Positions 11,270-24,108 of a stretch of DNA of 64,000 nucleotides are shown in pieces (the first letter of the stretch is position 1; the number at the start of each line of letters is the position of its first letter). The notes beneath the pieces were generated by a model. The model saw only the letters and a program-made list of their open reading frames with translations, made no database searches and had not been told where the DNA came from. The stretch is from Siphonodentalium dalli (taxonomy: Eukaryota > Mollusca > Scaphopoda > Gadilida > Siphonodentaliidae). The stretch is taken from contig CP136062.1 of assembly GCA_032622095.1 (NCBI GenBank), forward strand, positions 153,508,875 to 153,572,874, in the 5' to 3' direction. The translations under genes were made by a program, and so were the position numbers.

Positions 11270-12957
11270 GTTAAAGTATTAAAGATGTCACATCCAATTT
11301 GACACCAAAGCATCACTTTTTGGTTATATGTTCACCTGCGGAATAGAACAAGATGTCAAATAAGGTCACCAAAGGGTTGGTTATATCCATTTTCGAATCT
11401 CCAACCTCTTTGGAAATAGCCATAATTCAGTTTTAAAGAATATTTTTTGCGAAATTGAGACAGATTGAGGGAATTTTACTTATTTTCGTTCTGTTATCTA
11501 ATATTTGTTTGCAACTTAGAACAGCTAAATTTTTCACAAGTCTACATGTAAATTGCTGACGAATGATATCTCTCCATTTTTTGTCAAGAATTCATAATTT
11601 GCACTTGCAGAACTTTCAGAGGTTTAAAAAAAACTACTGGAATATTAGTATTTCTTATGCAAGCATCTCAACAATGTATTTGTTACCATGATATCTCGCT
11701 TGGCATTGTGAGAAATGGTCTTGATAGCGGTTGGCCGAATGTAAATATATGCATATATGTATATGCGTAATTGTCTATTCAACCGTTCATAATATATGTA
11801 AATTTGTTTAGTAACTGGAGCGGTACGATATCGCAAAAAAAAACAACAAACATTGATTTAATTACCCTGGAGAAATTTCAAGATTGCAAAGCAAAATCGC
11901 CCACAAAGTCCCTTAAATGATAAGATGTAATATCGGCTGTTACCTTCGACTACTGTTGAATAAACAATTATGCAACAGGTATTAACAAAGAAATATATTC
12001 CATGCGCTATTTTTTTTCGATTTCATAAGGTTTCCCGTCAAAACTTCAAAAAGTTCCCGGGTTTTGTACTGGTGGAATATGTATGATATATACGGGCGTT
12101 AGCCAGAGTAAAGATGCATGACATGATCTAGGCCGTGGTCAGCGTGGTATTCTGAAAGTAAGACGAGACATGGATTTATGATGAAGCCTAAAGGAATTTC
12201 TCTTTTGAAAACTCTATCCAGTTGTCTTTTGTTTCCGAAGCTGGGAAAAACTTCGAATCTTAAACAATTCGATAACGGAAAAATAATGTATTACCTGACC
12301 ACTTCAGAACACCAGACAGGTAAATGAGATTATCTCGGTTGGTTACTCGGGTTTATAATTGGGGTCTAGCCTGGATTGTTGTTTAGGGGCCGGGTTGTGT
12401 AGAGACTAACAATTATACGCCACATACGTCACGTATAAAAGATAGAGAATGCTTTATTGAGCATTCCATCAAATATCCATTAGAACTTAATCAGTTTTGA
12501 ATTAAAGTCAATTTTCCATTACATCGTCTAAACCATGTAACTTGGACCTTAAATAACAATTAGTCATCGCTCTTTGTGATAAAATGAAATTCCCAAAAGA
12601 AAACTGTTAATGGAAAACACTGTATCAATCATCAGTTTCGTGAGATTCGAAGTTAGGCTTGTCGTCACATCAAAGTCGTGTTAGAGATAAGAATGGGTCA
12701 CCAGCACCCGATTCGTCACGTGTTATCTGGGTAAGCGAAAGATACCAGTCCGCAGGGCACATTTCGCGGCTCCCCCACTGTGATTAATGCATGTTCTACG
12801 TCATGTTAATTTGCTATGCCCAGGGCATGGTGCCATTCCTCCAAACGAGATCGACTCCCAAGACATCATAATTTGAGCTGACTACATGCAAAGTCGTCCA
12901 TAGGATCGTGACTTCGTAGTGGGGGGGGGGGGTGGGGGTGGTGCAACTTCACCCCAT
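11270..12957. other. AT-rich non-coding stretch with a poly-G tract
   Basis: No gene seen. A G-homopolymer of about 12 lies near 12921. A cluster of stop codons occurs in all frames. Confidence 0.5.
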
Positions 12958-13748
12958 CGTCGCGTCAGAACTAACAGTTCTATCTCCATGTTGGCGGGAA
13001 AATGAAATTAATATTATCCATCATGACCTGGGGTGTGGGATGGAAAAATCTCACCCTCGGGACCATATATTTGGTCCGGACACGAGGCTTTCGATTCGGT
13101 GCGGGATTTCGTGTCCGAAAATCACCAGATATCGTGGCTAACGCTTACCAAATTTGAATGAGAGGCTGTGTAAATCTGTTCCATCTCAAAAACTTTTTTG
13201 ACAGTGCTATATTGTTCTATCTGCACTGTGGACCAATGGCAATTTCATTTTGTACCACGCGATTAAATACATTTCAGTGCTAACATGTTGTAGACCTTAA
13301 ATTCAATAGAAAGCAATGGAACCCGAAATTGGCAGAGTATACCAGCGAAGTGACTAGTTGGAAATAATGCTTTCTCACTCCTATGTGTGAACATCTTATT
13401 TCTAGGATAATTATTTGGTTAAAATAACACATAAAATGGCGTGAATTTATATTTTTGCACTTTTATATGGTTGAAAAACACAAAAACAACTATAGCACGG
13501 GAATTTTTTTTAAATTTTACGCAAATTGTTCTATCTCCAAAGTGTTTTTTTCTTGATTACATCAAATATATAATATGTTTTGTCTCGAAACTCGTCACAT
13601 AATAGTATTTTACACCAGCTACCATACCCACTGTGCAATATCTTCCAAATCTGAATGAGAACATGTGAACTGGGTGGTCAAATCTCTAAACTCCATTTCC
13701 CACAAAAATGAAAATATGGAGATAGAACACTTTAGTTCTGGCGCGACG
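12958..13748. mobile_element. TIR element with CGTCGCG ends
   Basis: Left end cgtcgcgtcagaacta followed by gttctatctccat, and right end its inverse (atggagatagaac, then tagttctggcgcgacg). CCAT abuts both sides as a possible 4-bp duplication. The interior repeats ttctatct phrases; no ORF. Confidence 0.7.
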
Positions 13749-15260
13749 CCATGGCCATGGTACATCAAAATTATCAGCTCATGAAGACTTCATACACTTG
13801 CACCCAATTGAGTTTGAATTTTTCAACGGACTGAAACTTTCCAAGTAGATAGAAATTGTCCTAACATCCCATATGATCAGGGGGGGATATTCAGGAAAAG
13901 ACTCAGACACGTAAGATACTTTCTTTTTTACATTGGGTCAATTTTGGCAATCCTGAACCATGATGTTGACTGTTTCAGTTGAGCAAGTTAAAAAATATCC
14001 CAATCTCATACACTTGGGTATTTCTAAGCCAAAAAGGGGCAAATAACGTCGCTAAAATAAGTCTGATCAACATCTATAGATCTAAAATACTAATCGTGAG
14101 AATCGTGATTAAGGGGCCCATGACATAGTTATGCAATAAACTTTACGTGTGTGTACTTGAAAATGTCATAGGGCGTTATGCTATATATCAGAATAACACA
14201 AACCCACCGACCCGCATACCGCTAACAAAGACAGAAGGGTGGATGGTCTCATCGTCTGCATATCGGAATCAAGGATCATGCCACGTGGCCCAGGGTGACT
14301 GATGTTTCTGACGCGGCGATTGCTGCCTGTTAAGCCCTGTTTACTGTCTGTCTGTCTGGTGTTCTGTATACGCCAATTTCAACAAGAAAACCATAGTCAG
14401 AATTGAAAATGGCAACATAGTGACAAAATGCTAGACATCATACGCAACCAGACGAATGATAATCCCAATAAGACGAATGCAAATCCCCAATAAGATCAAA
14501 CTTACTACACCCATCTATCGCGTCCATAATTTGTATGACATTTTGTGTCACGGCTACCAATGAACTTCATGTATACATGTCTTTCCACTACATAGTTTTA
14601 TATTATATATCTATATTATATATCTATTCACTTGACCATATTTGGTGTAAAAGAATAATAACTTGACTGATTGATTGTGGTAACGCCCTCAAGATAATAT
14701 TATTAGACATAATTTTGTTATAAAATATATTGGAGCTTGGGAACTTCACCTACAGTGAAATATATTATTAAGGAACAGACGTTAACTAAGAAATATATTA
14801 CCCGCACTGTTTTTGCAATGTTATAAACGTATATAATTCCCTGTCACAATATCACCAGCTGTGCGGGATTCTTGTCATGTTTCGTTTTCCTGATAAACAG
14901 CTTAAGAAATTTGATGTAAAACCAGGACGGGTATTTCCAACCTGTTTACTGTCTGTCTGTCTGGTGTTCTATATACGCCAATTTCAATAAGTAGTCAGAC
15001 AATTAAAGAGGGGTAACTCTATCAGTATGGACAAAGTGATGTTACCAAAGCTATCAAAGAAAGTTAACTCTATATTACTGCAGTGTGAAACTCTACTGAT
15101 CACTGCTGTACAGAGTTATCTCTCATCAGTAAGATGTTAGTTTCCAATTTTCAATAGACTCAGTTGTTGAAAGTTTTGATTAAGTCTTTTTGTAACAAAC
15201 CATCGACTTACACAATATAGTAGTTGGGGAGCCCGCATATGTTCTATTTACACTTTTGCG
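13749..15260. other. Non-coding stretch with a duplicated 65-bp block
   Basis: cctgtttactgtctgtctgt...gtatacgccaatttcaa occurs near 14333-14385 and again at 14941-14990. A LINE tail lies between the copies. No gene seen. Confidence 0.55.
14555..14675 (+). repeat. LINE 3' tail copy
   Basis: Shares cttgaccatatttggtgtaa with the tails at 6860 and 9840 and ends in ttgactgattgattg. Confidence 0.65.
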
Positions 15261-15399
15261 TACAAAAGGTTTGACCCCCTAAAGTTGGTACCAATAATGG
15301 AACATTCTGAAAAACCGATTTCTTAAGTTGCGCATTCCTGGGGTTTAGGGGCCGCTGAACCCCAAAAAGTGCCAAAAAATCACTTCTATTTACACTTCC

Positions 15400-15850
15400 G
15401 CGTACATCGATGAATTTTGATTTGATGATACTCCTAAGTGTACTGATTAAGAAAACACTACTTAAGAAAGGGATTTTCAGATAAGAAAGGGGGTCCCATG
15501 CTGAACCCCAAAACGTGATTTTTCACTTTTTTTTACACTTTCGCGTACATCCATAATATTTGGTCTCAAAGTACTTTGATATATACTAATTATAAAAACA
15601 CAACTTAAGAAGCAACTTTTCCTGGGGTTTTAAGATAAGAAGGGGGTCATCGGGTCACCCCTCAAAACGTAAAAAATCACTTTTATTTACATGATTGCAT
15701 TCGTCCAACGTGTGTATATGTGCGTACACCCCTGGAACGTTGCACTATTACAACCAATACATCCCTAAATCGATACGATCAACTTAAGAAATATATATTC
15801 ATGTCGTTTTCTGATAAGAACGAGACTTGTTATCCCCCCCCCCCCCCCAC
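15400..15850. repeat. Approx. 150-bp sub-repeats in the outer left arm (mirrored 20690-21130)
   Basis: Three to four units with the order gcgtacatc, tttgat, cttaagaa, gataagaa(g)ggg, then ccc(c)aaaacgt; the right arm carries the same units inverted. Followed by a C homopolymer (about 15837) and its G mirror (about 20668). Confidence 0.75.
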
Positions 15851-17059
15851 AACACGATCCATTTTCTAGAACTATAAGTGAGCCAGTTTTATTAAAATTA
15901 TAGCGGGAAAATCTAGTAAAATGTATACAAATGTATATATTTTCGTGAAGCTAAGACATAATGACACTTTTTTGGGCCAAAATTGAAACTCACCATCCAA
16001 GATGGCCGCCAAAATGGCCGCCGGAAGTTGAAAATATGACATTTTTTCACAAATATCTTCTAGATCAATTCATTCTGTTTGGAACTGGTTGATTAATGCA
16101 ACTTTATTTTGTGTTTTTTATATTAACTGATCATTGGAGCAATTAAATATGCAATTATTGGTGTCCTAACCCCTTCCAATCCCTCAAAAATTCGATTTTA
16201 CAGAACGCAGTACAAAATTTTACAAAAAATCACAATTGGGATTCTAGTCATATTTCAACAAGACATGAAAAGAACATTGTAATGTAAGTGAGGCATATCA
16301 TTACCTATGAATATTCCAAATCTCTGGAAACATAAATCTTACCTTGGCTCAAAATGGCTGCGACAATGGCCGCTAAAATAGGGAAAATGGTAAATATTGC
16401 CCCAGGTGTCCTGCAATCGCTTACAAGTTGTGGTTGATGTACATGTACACAATTGGCTAATCTGTGTTCTATACATTGCATACTAACATGTTTGATGCAC
16501 CATGGATCATTTTTACTATTGTCACCACTGACATTTACCAGAAATATTGGACATAAATATCGGCAAGAATTCACTTTTCAGGGTTCGACCATTTGTTCAA
16601 GTAAAATGTAACTATCTTTGGATTGAAAGGTGTTTATTGTTTTGGTCTATCTTAAATGTGTCACACTACGGTGTTTATAGACTAAATTGCTCAAGATGGC
16701 TTTCAAAATGGCAACCAAATTTGTAAAAAGTTAAAAGTTAACATATCCTGAACATTATTCTCTGCGTTATCCGAAAAAAAGTGGCAAATTGTGACTCACT
16801 TGGTTATTGTACGTGTTAGTTACAATGTAATTAACTGACAACTACGTTCTATTATGTTTGTCCCAGTTCCGTATGGGGCATGACAAATTCATTTTAAAGT
16901 TGCAGTATGGAATTTTGCGGAGAACCATATTATTGAAAGGAAATGGGCAGAACTTTGAGACTGAACTGAGATGAACCATGATATGTGGGTATTCTGGCCC
17001 ATTATGATAAAAATTTATCAACTGGATACAGGGTGGAAGCCAAGATGGTAGCCAGGGAG

Positions 17060-17690
17060 TTATGATCATAGATGAGGATAATATGTATACAGGGAGTTAT
17101 TGTATGGTCATGAATGATGTGTGGGTATATAGGGAGTGCCCTGTTGGTAACGATGGGATGTATATTTATATATGTTGTGGATGTGTTATCATTGGTGGTG
17201 TATGGGGAGTAGATTTATTATCATGGATGGCGTGTATGAGTATGGCAAGTATGGAACTTATGAGTGGTCGTATGTGCGGATATTGGTATATCTGGAAGGG
17301 CTCACCATTGGTGATGTGCATATGTATACCTGGATTGACTCCATGGTCATGGGTATGGCGAATAGGTATACATGTAGTAGCTGTATGGTCCATGGTGAGG
17401 TGAATATGTATACAATGAGTGACTGTATGATCGTGAATGTAGTGAATATGTATACATAGAGTGACTATATGGTCGGGAGTAGGTGTATACCTGGTGTTCA
17501 TGCATGGTGACTCGTGGCTGTATTGTCATTTGTGGTATGTACGGGTATAACCAAGTATGGCTGTATGCTCAGGTGTACTAGTACATGTACGTGTATAAAG
17601 TGGGTGACTATGTTGTCATGTGTGTGTTGTTTATGTACACATGGAGTGACTGGGGTAATGGGTGGGTTGTACATGTGTACCTTGGGTGGC
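17060..17690. repeat. Tandem array, left (inverted) part
   Basis: Irregular units of about 45-60 bp built on gtatggtcatggg and atatgtataca with agggagt/gagtgac; this is the inverse orientation of the array at 17770-19440. It sustains several long but meaningless Met/Tyr/Cys-rich frames. Confidence 0.8.
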
Positions 17691-17769
17691 TATCGCTTTC
17701 CACAATAACTCAAGGATATGTTAATCAATAGAGAGGTCATGTCATATCGTGGAAAGCGATAGCCACCCA
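17683..17769. repeat. Central hairpin of fold-back copy 1
   Basis: gggtggctatcgctttccac and gtggaaagcgatagccaccc are perfect inverses around a loop of about 45 nt. This marks the symmetry point where array orientation switches. Confidence 0.92.
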
Positions 17770-19440
17770 TTATCACACAGTCATTACATATATACATAAA
17801 CACCACAGACATAACAATATAGTTACCCACTGTATACATGTACACCTGACCCATGACCACGGATGACCATACAGCCACGCGTCACAATGCAGGCACACCG
17901 GGTATACTCCTAAACATGACCCATAACCATATAGTCACTCCATGTATACCCATTCATCTCACCATTGGCAATAAGGTCATCCCCTGTATACATATTATCC
18001 AAACGCCTGGTCAAATGGACAATCAATATATACATCAACACCACAACAATGACCATAAAGTCATTCCGGTATACATATGCACATCACCAATGGCCATATA
18101 GCCACTCGCTTCATACACATACCCTCACCCATGTTACCTGATATACTCCTTCACATTACCTATGGCCATATAGTCACCCCGTGTGTACCTATTCAAAACA
18201 TTCATACAAGATCATGGTCAATCCTTGTATTCATATTCACCCCAACATTGGCCATGTCAATCCCTGTATCCCTATTTGTCACACCATAGCCGAATAGCCA
18301 CTCAATATATACTAATACACCCAGCCATGTCAGTATAGTCACTCCATGTATGCATATGTACCTCATCCATGGCCATATAGCCACTCGCTATATACACATA
18401 TCCCTCGCCCATGACAATAAAGCAACACGTGTGTGTACTGGTATAACCTACACATGACGATACCGACACGAGTCACCAAACAGGAACACCAGGTACATGT
18501 ATACTCATACGCATGTCACCCCCTGTATAGATGTTCATTACATTTATGATCATACAGTCACTACTTGTATACCTACATGTACTCATCTCACCATTAACCA
18601 TACAGTCACTACCTGTATACCTGTTCGACACACATAGTCATAAAACCACTCGATATACATATGCAGCCCACCCTAGACCATATATTCACTCCAGGTATAC
18701 ATGTAACCCTCACTAATGGCATTCAGCCCTTCCAGATATACAAAAAACCCGCACATACGACCACTCAAACAATCCATACTTGCATATACACCTCACACAT
18801 GACAATTCAGCAATTCACTGTATAATCATACACGCCATCCATGATAATACAACTAAGCCATATACACCCACCAATTATAATACATCCACGATATATATAA
18901 ATATACATCCCATCCGTTACCACAAGGACACTCCCTATGTACCCACACGCTCGATAATGTCCACCCAGCTTACTCCAGGTATTCATATTCAATTATGACC
19001 GTACAGTCATTCCATGTAACCTATACACATTACCCGTAACCATAAAATCACTACCTATTTATCCACACACCCCATCCATGATCATACAGACAACACATGT
19101 ACATCCCACCCATGACCTTACAGTCACTCCATATATACATAATCAACACATAGATGACCATGTAGCTATATCCATACACCACACCAATGACCATACAGGC
19201 ACACCGGATGCACCCGTACTGGATATACACAATCATACACCATACAGTCACTCCATGCATACCGATTCACCTCACACCTGACCATGACCTCTCCCTGTAT
19301 ACCTAGATGCATCTTACCATGGACAACCCACTTATAACCATATAGTCAATCATTGTATACCTACTCACATCAGTCATGACATACAATAACTCCCTGTATA
19401 CCTATTCACCTCACATATGATCACAGAGTAACTCCCTGGC
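17770..19440. repeat. Tandem array, right part
   Basis: Units of about 45-60 bp on the pattern cac-cc-catgaccatacagtcactcc-atgtatacatat. Roughly 30 diverged units. Long His/Thr/Ile-rich frames here follow from the repeat and are not genes. Confidence 0.85.
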
Positions 19441-21271
19441 TACGATATTGGCATCCACACTGTATCCTGTAGACATATTTTTTTGTAATAATGGACCAGA
19501 ATAGCCAAAGACTATGGTCCATCTCAGTTCTGTCTCAAAGTTCTGCCCATTTCCTTTCATTAAATATGGCCAAAATCACAAAAGAGGTTCTCGGCAAAAT
19601 TACATACATTAAAATGAATTTGTCATGCCCCATACGGAACTGGGACAACTGGGAATAGAACATGTAGTTGTCAGTTAATTAACTAACACGTATAATAACC
19701 AAGTGAGTCACAATTTGCTACCTTTTCGGATAATGCAGAGAATGTTCGGGATATATGTAAAAAATTAGCATTTTACAAATATGGTTGCTATTTTGGAAGC
19801 CATCTTGAGCAATTTGGTCTATAAACACCGTAGTGTGACAAATTTAAGATAGACCAAAACAATAAACACCTTTCAATCCAAAGATAGCTATATTTTACCT
19901 GAAAAAATGGTCCAAACCTGAAAACTGAATTTTTGCCAATATTTATGTCAAGTTTTTTTTAGAGAAAAGTCCAATATTTTTGACGATGTCAGTGGTGAAA
20001 ATAGTAACAATTAACCATGGTGCATCAGACATGTTAGTATTCAATGTATAGAATGCAGAATGGCCAATTTTATACATCAACACAACTTGTAAGCGATTGC
20101 AGGACACGCTGGTGTAATATTTACCATATTTTGGCGGCCATATTGGCAGCCATTTTGAGCCAAAGTAAGAATTTTGGTTCCAGTGATTTGGAATATGCAT
20201 AGGTAATGATATGCCTCACTCACATTACAAAGTTCTGTTCATTTCTTGTTGAAATATGACTAGAATCCCAATTGTGATTTTTTTTTGGTGAAATTTTATA
20301 CCGCATTCTGTATACAATCAAACTTTTGAGGGATCGGAAGGGGTTAGGACCCCAATAATTGCATATTTAATTGCTCCAATGATCAGTTTAATATACAAAA
20401 CACAAAATAAAGTTGAATTACTCAACCGGTTCCAAACAGTATGAATTGATCTAGAAGATATTTGTGAAAAAATGTCATATTTTCAACTTCCGGCGGCCAT
20501 TTTGGCGGCCATCTTGGATGGTGAGTTTCAATTTTGGCCCAAAAAAGTTTTATTATGTCTTAGCTTCACGAAAATATATACATTTGTATACATTTTACTA
20601 GATTTTCCCGCTATAATTTTCATAAAACTGGCTCACTTATAGTTCTAGAAAATGGATCGTGTTTTGGGGGGAGGGGGGGGGGGGGCTAACAAGTCTCGTT
20701 CTTATCAGAAAACGACATGAATATATATTTCTTAAGTTGATCGTATCGATTTAGGGATGTATTGGTTGTAATAGTGCAACGTTCCAGGGGTGTACGCACA
20801 TACACACACGTTGGACGAATGCAATCATGTAAATAAAAGTGATTTTTTACGTTTTGAGGGGTGACCCGATGACCCCCTTCTTATCTTAAAACCCCAGGAA
20901 AAGTCGCTTCTTAAGTTGTGTTTTTATAATTAGTATATATCAAAGTACTTTGAGACCAAAAATTATGGATGTACGCGAAAGTGTAAAAAAAAGGGAAAAA
21001 TCACGTTTTGGGGTTCAGCATGGGACCACCTTTCTTATCTGAAAACCCCAGGAAAATCCCTTTCTTAAGTTGTGTTTTCTTAATCAGTACACTTAGGAGT
21101 ATTATCAAACCAAAATCCATCGATGTACGCGGAAGTGTAAATAGAAGTGATTTTTGGCACTTTTTGGGGTTCAGCGGCCCCTAAACCCCAGGAATGCGCA
21201 ACTTAAGAAATCGGTTTTTCAGAATGTTCCATTATTGGTACCAACTTTAGGGGGTCAAACCTTTTGTATGT

Positions 21272-22576
21272 TTGGCAACACACCATCTGAAACAGTAGTT
21301 GTTTGAGGGGGGTCCGGACATTTTTTAAATAAGAACATTTTAATTCTGGCAAAAATCACTGGATATTAGTGTGTCAGACATTGCAGAATGAGGCCCCCAG
21401 ATGGTGAATTTAGCGCACACCGGGCTAGCATCACCCTCTGGGGAACTCATTCTGCTTAGGCCTCATTTTTTGGGGGGAAGTATCTATAGTCTCAAATTAA
21501 CATTGTTTTTATTTACTTTTTCAGTTTCTAATTTTCTATATCCCCTCATTTGCAGAAGATAAAATGCATAATTGAGGCGACTAATGGTGAAAATCACCAA
21601 TTTAAACTGGGGAAATTCAATCTGATCCTAGATCTCCCATAGCAGTTGAGGCCTAAGCAGAATGAGGTTCCTAGAGGGTGAATTTTGTGACACTAGCCTG
21701 GGGGCCTCATTTTGAAAATGTCAGACCAGACACACTATATCCAGGCTTGTATGTTCTAGAACCGGCCATTCTTAAATACACATTCGAATGCTATCTATAT
21801 TTTGTTTAAGCTCTTGGCTGCTATACGTCAGTACTTAGAACGGACATAAAATGTCACTCTGTGTGCTATACGTCCGTACTGAGTACGAACCTACATCAGC
21901 ATACTAGGGGTTGCTCATTATTCATAACCAGAATTAAGAAATTAGTATATCGGAACCACTGTATTCAACATTTGACATAGTGTATGATGTTACAGGATTG
22001 TGAAAGATAAAAGCCATTCTACGGAGTCAGTGTTAAAGTTTTTTGATTTTATATTTTTCCACTAGAAAATGGCCAGAACATCAACGGTCCCGCACACGAA
22101 ATCAGTATGTCATTAAGCAGTGAAGAGGTCAACTCAGTTGATAAAAACTGGAATAATCATCAAGACATTTTATTTTTCCGCATTAATCAAAGGACCATAT
22201 TGAAATTTGATCTAGATCATGTCATGATTTACTTTGTTTCTCTAAGTTTTGTTTCAATCAATTTATGTAAACTGAAGTTATCATCAGGGCGATTTGAACA
22301 ACATCATTCTGCTGGTAACAAAGAGTCATTAATGTGGCAGAAATCAATTGAGAGCACCGATCCGTGTTCTTACTGTTCTAATATGACATTTGCCATCTCA
22401 AAGGTCAGAATGATGCTTTTTTAAATCTTTGAACAAAGAAGCATGCACAACAGATATCTGGATGGAATGGTGGTGGCTGAAGAAAACATTGGAAGAAATC
22501 AACTTGGAAAATATTTTGTTTATGTTATTAAAATAGATACATATAAACATCAATATCAATCAAAATACAACTTATC
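21272..22576. other. Non-coding stretch with one family D MITE
   Basis: The MITE at 21345-21750 is listed separately. A 105-codon frame at 22107-22424 has no recognisable domain, no splice context and no counterpart; I regard it as fortuitous. Confidence 0.5.
21345..21750. mobile_element. Family D MITE (TAGTGTGTCTGACATT ends)
   Basis: Starts near ggatattagtgtgtcagacatt and ends with its inverse (agacacactatatcc). Subterminal inverted blocks gcagaatgaggc / gcctaagcagaatgagg. Related copies: 41502-41850, 48085-48454 and a partial at 60770-60935. Confidence 0.75.
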
Positions 22577-22876
22577 AAGAAAGGGTCTTTATCTTTGAAT
22601 CAAGAATGGGTCTTTATCTTTGAATCAAGAATGGGTCTTTATCTTTGAATCAAGAATGGGTCTTTATCTTTGAATCAAGAATGGGTCTTTATCTTTGAAT
22701 CAAGAATGGGTCTTTATCTTTGAATCAAGAATGGGTCTTTATCATTGAATCAAGAATGTGTCTTTATCTTTGAATCAAGAATGGGTCTTTATCTTTGAAT
22801 CAAGAATGGGTCTTTATCCTTGAATCAAGAATGGGTCTTTATCATTGAATCAAGAATGGGTCTTTATCATTGAATC
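22577..22876 (+). repeat. 25-bp minisatellite, 12 units
   Basis: Twelve head-to-tail copies of aagaatgggtctttatcttt-gaatc with only single-base differences (tcattg or tccttg variants). Their near identity points to recent expansion. Confidence 0.97.
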
Positions 22877-22973
22877 AAGCGTGGGGATCATTATTGGTAT
22901 CTTTAAGCATAACTATATCCACACAACTATAATTAATCTGAAAGCATAAATATTAATCCATTCCTCTCTATAG

Positions 22974-23110
22974 TTTAAAGGCACTCAATCTGATTCGAGG
23001 GTCTATCAACAGTCAACTGTAGTATATAATTGCCCAAAACATGTTATTTATCGACAATTTGTTCAACGAAATTTGGTGCTTCATCATCCTGTTGAGAGTC
23101 CACAGATATG
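22974..23110 (+). repeat. Second copy of the 10549-10790 repeat
   Basis: Shares cactcaatc, acatgttatttatcgaca and caacgaaatttgg with the first copy. A 106-codon frame begins in it (23041-23361) but shows no recognisable domain and is probably fortuitous. Confidence 0.6.
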
Positions 23111-23680
23111 ATGTGTATCATGTTGCTGCGAAAAGAAAATTTGAATCATATCTACAGACAGTAATTTTTACAAAGAGGATCTTCAACGAGCCTTTGGCGA
23201 GGTTCAAACCTAATTTACTGGACAGTTTGGTAAATTTCGCTATAAACTGGGGACGCGTTGTAGATTCTATTTATTACTTGTTCCAATACCTCCAAAAAAC
23301 ATTCTTAAATCAACAAATGGGACGTGAAATTGAACAGCGGCTTCTACAAGGCCTGCGATGATGTTTCACGTAGCTATGCGTTGTTTGCCCCGGTAAAGAA
23401 ATTGTCCCAGATAAATAAGACTCTTTGACATATTTAATTAATGGCGTAAATTTAATGAAATATCTGTACAATCTAAATCAACAATAGTCATATACATTTA
23501 GCATATGCAGCAATAAGGTCACGTTTGCGCAGCAATAATACATTTGGGTACACATGGCAGTATTTCCTGTTATACAATGACTGTTGTATACAATTATTAT
23601 AGAATGGGTTTAATGAATGGAATAAGGGTCTGATCATGTAATGAATTGGAATGTCCAATTTTGAATCCTCTGCGATACCA

Positions 23681-23686
23681 TTTATT
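23681..23686 (-). terminator. Candidate URI1 poly(A) signal
   Basis: AATAAA on the minus strand, about 275 nt past the URI1 stop. It is the first canonical hexamer I noticed there; use is inferred, not shown. Confidence 0.4.
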
Positions 23687-23906
23687 GAGCTGTAAATATT
23701 TGCCTGTCATCGTATATCTATGCCACGATGTCGTAACAACAGAAATTTGCAGAGAAGTGTGGGTACTCGAGCCTCACTAAATCCATATTTTGACTTTGTC
23801 ATAGTGAATGTTCTTGAATCAGTGAGTCAATTTTTATTTCAGAAGGTATCACATGTAATTGTAATCCATGTTAGAGGTATAAGCACATCACATGGAGAGT
23901 AAATGC

Positions 23907-23985
23907 TATCTGTTAGCCATCATCTGTTAGCCATCATCTGTTAGCAGTCATCTGTTATCCGTCATCTGTTAGCAGTCATCTCTTT
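23907..23985. repeat. 14-bp tandem repeat over the URI1 stop codon
   Basis: About five units of catctgttagc(cat/agt). On the minus strand the first unit supplies the URI1 terminal codons and TGA; the rest is 3' UTR. Confidence 0.88.
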
Positions 23986-24108
23986 CTGTCTTTGCGCTTT
24001 GAATTTTGACACTCTTTTTGGAGGTTGATCACTGGAAGTGTCTTTTTTGTCCATGACTTTCTTTGATAATTTTTCCAAAGAAGTCTCAACAACTGATGCA
24101 GAAAATGC
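23962..24108 (-). CDS. URI1: URI1 exon 9 (terminal, KRVSKFKAQR box)
   Basis: Acceptor tgtatttccag. It encodes AFSASVVETS (human EAFSGTVIEKE) and the C-terminal KRVSKFKAQRQ box (human KRVSKFKAQRL), ending MTANR-TGA. The last codons and the stop lie in the first unit of a 14-bp tandem repeat that continues into the 3' UTR. Confidence 0.95.
   Translation of the reverse strand, partial: AFSASVVETSLEKLSKKVMDKKDTSSDQPPKRVSKFKAQRQKEMTANR

Larger units (their letters stand above)
15261..21269. mobile_element. Giant fold-back element, copy 1 (about 6 kb inverted repeat)
   Basis: Sequence from about 15261 inward is the inverse of 21269 inward: tttgaccccctaaagttgg against ccaactttagggggtcaaa, and catccaagatggccgcc against ggcggccatcttggatg. 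The arms are about 1.8 kb (15261-17060 and 19440-21269). They flank a degenerate tandem array (17060-19440) that is itself inverted about a hairpin at 17683-17769. The arms differ by scattered substitutions and small indels, so this is an old real duplication rather than an exact assembly artefact. No transposase frame was seen. The frames inside are products of the array. Confidence 0.88.

Noticed and set aside
17062-18998. Many overlapping frames of 60-113 codons rich in Met/Tyr/Cys or His/Thr/Ile
   Set aside because: They are translations of the degenerate tandem array in the fold-back element, occur on both strands, and change composition with orientation.
22577-22876. CRISPR-like regular array
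   Set aside because: Units are directly adjacent with no spacers; a eukaryotic minisatellite.
22107-23361. Two frames of about 105 codons as genes
   Set aside because: No domain or splice context; one begins in a dispersed repeat also present at 10549.
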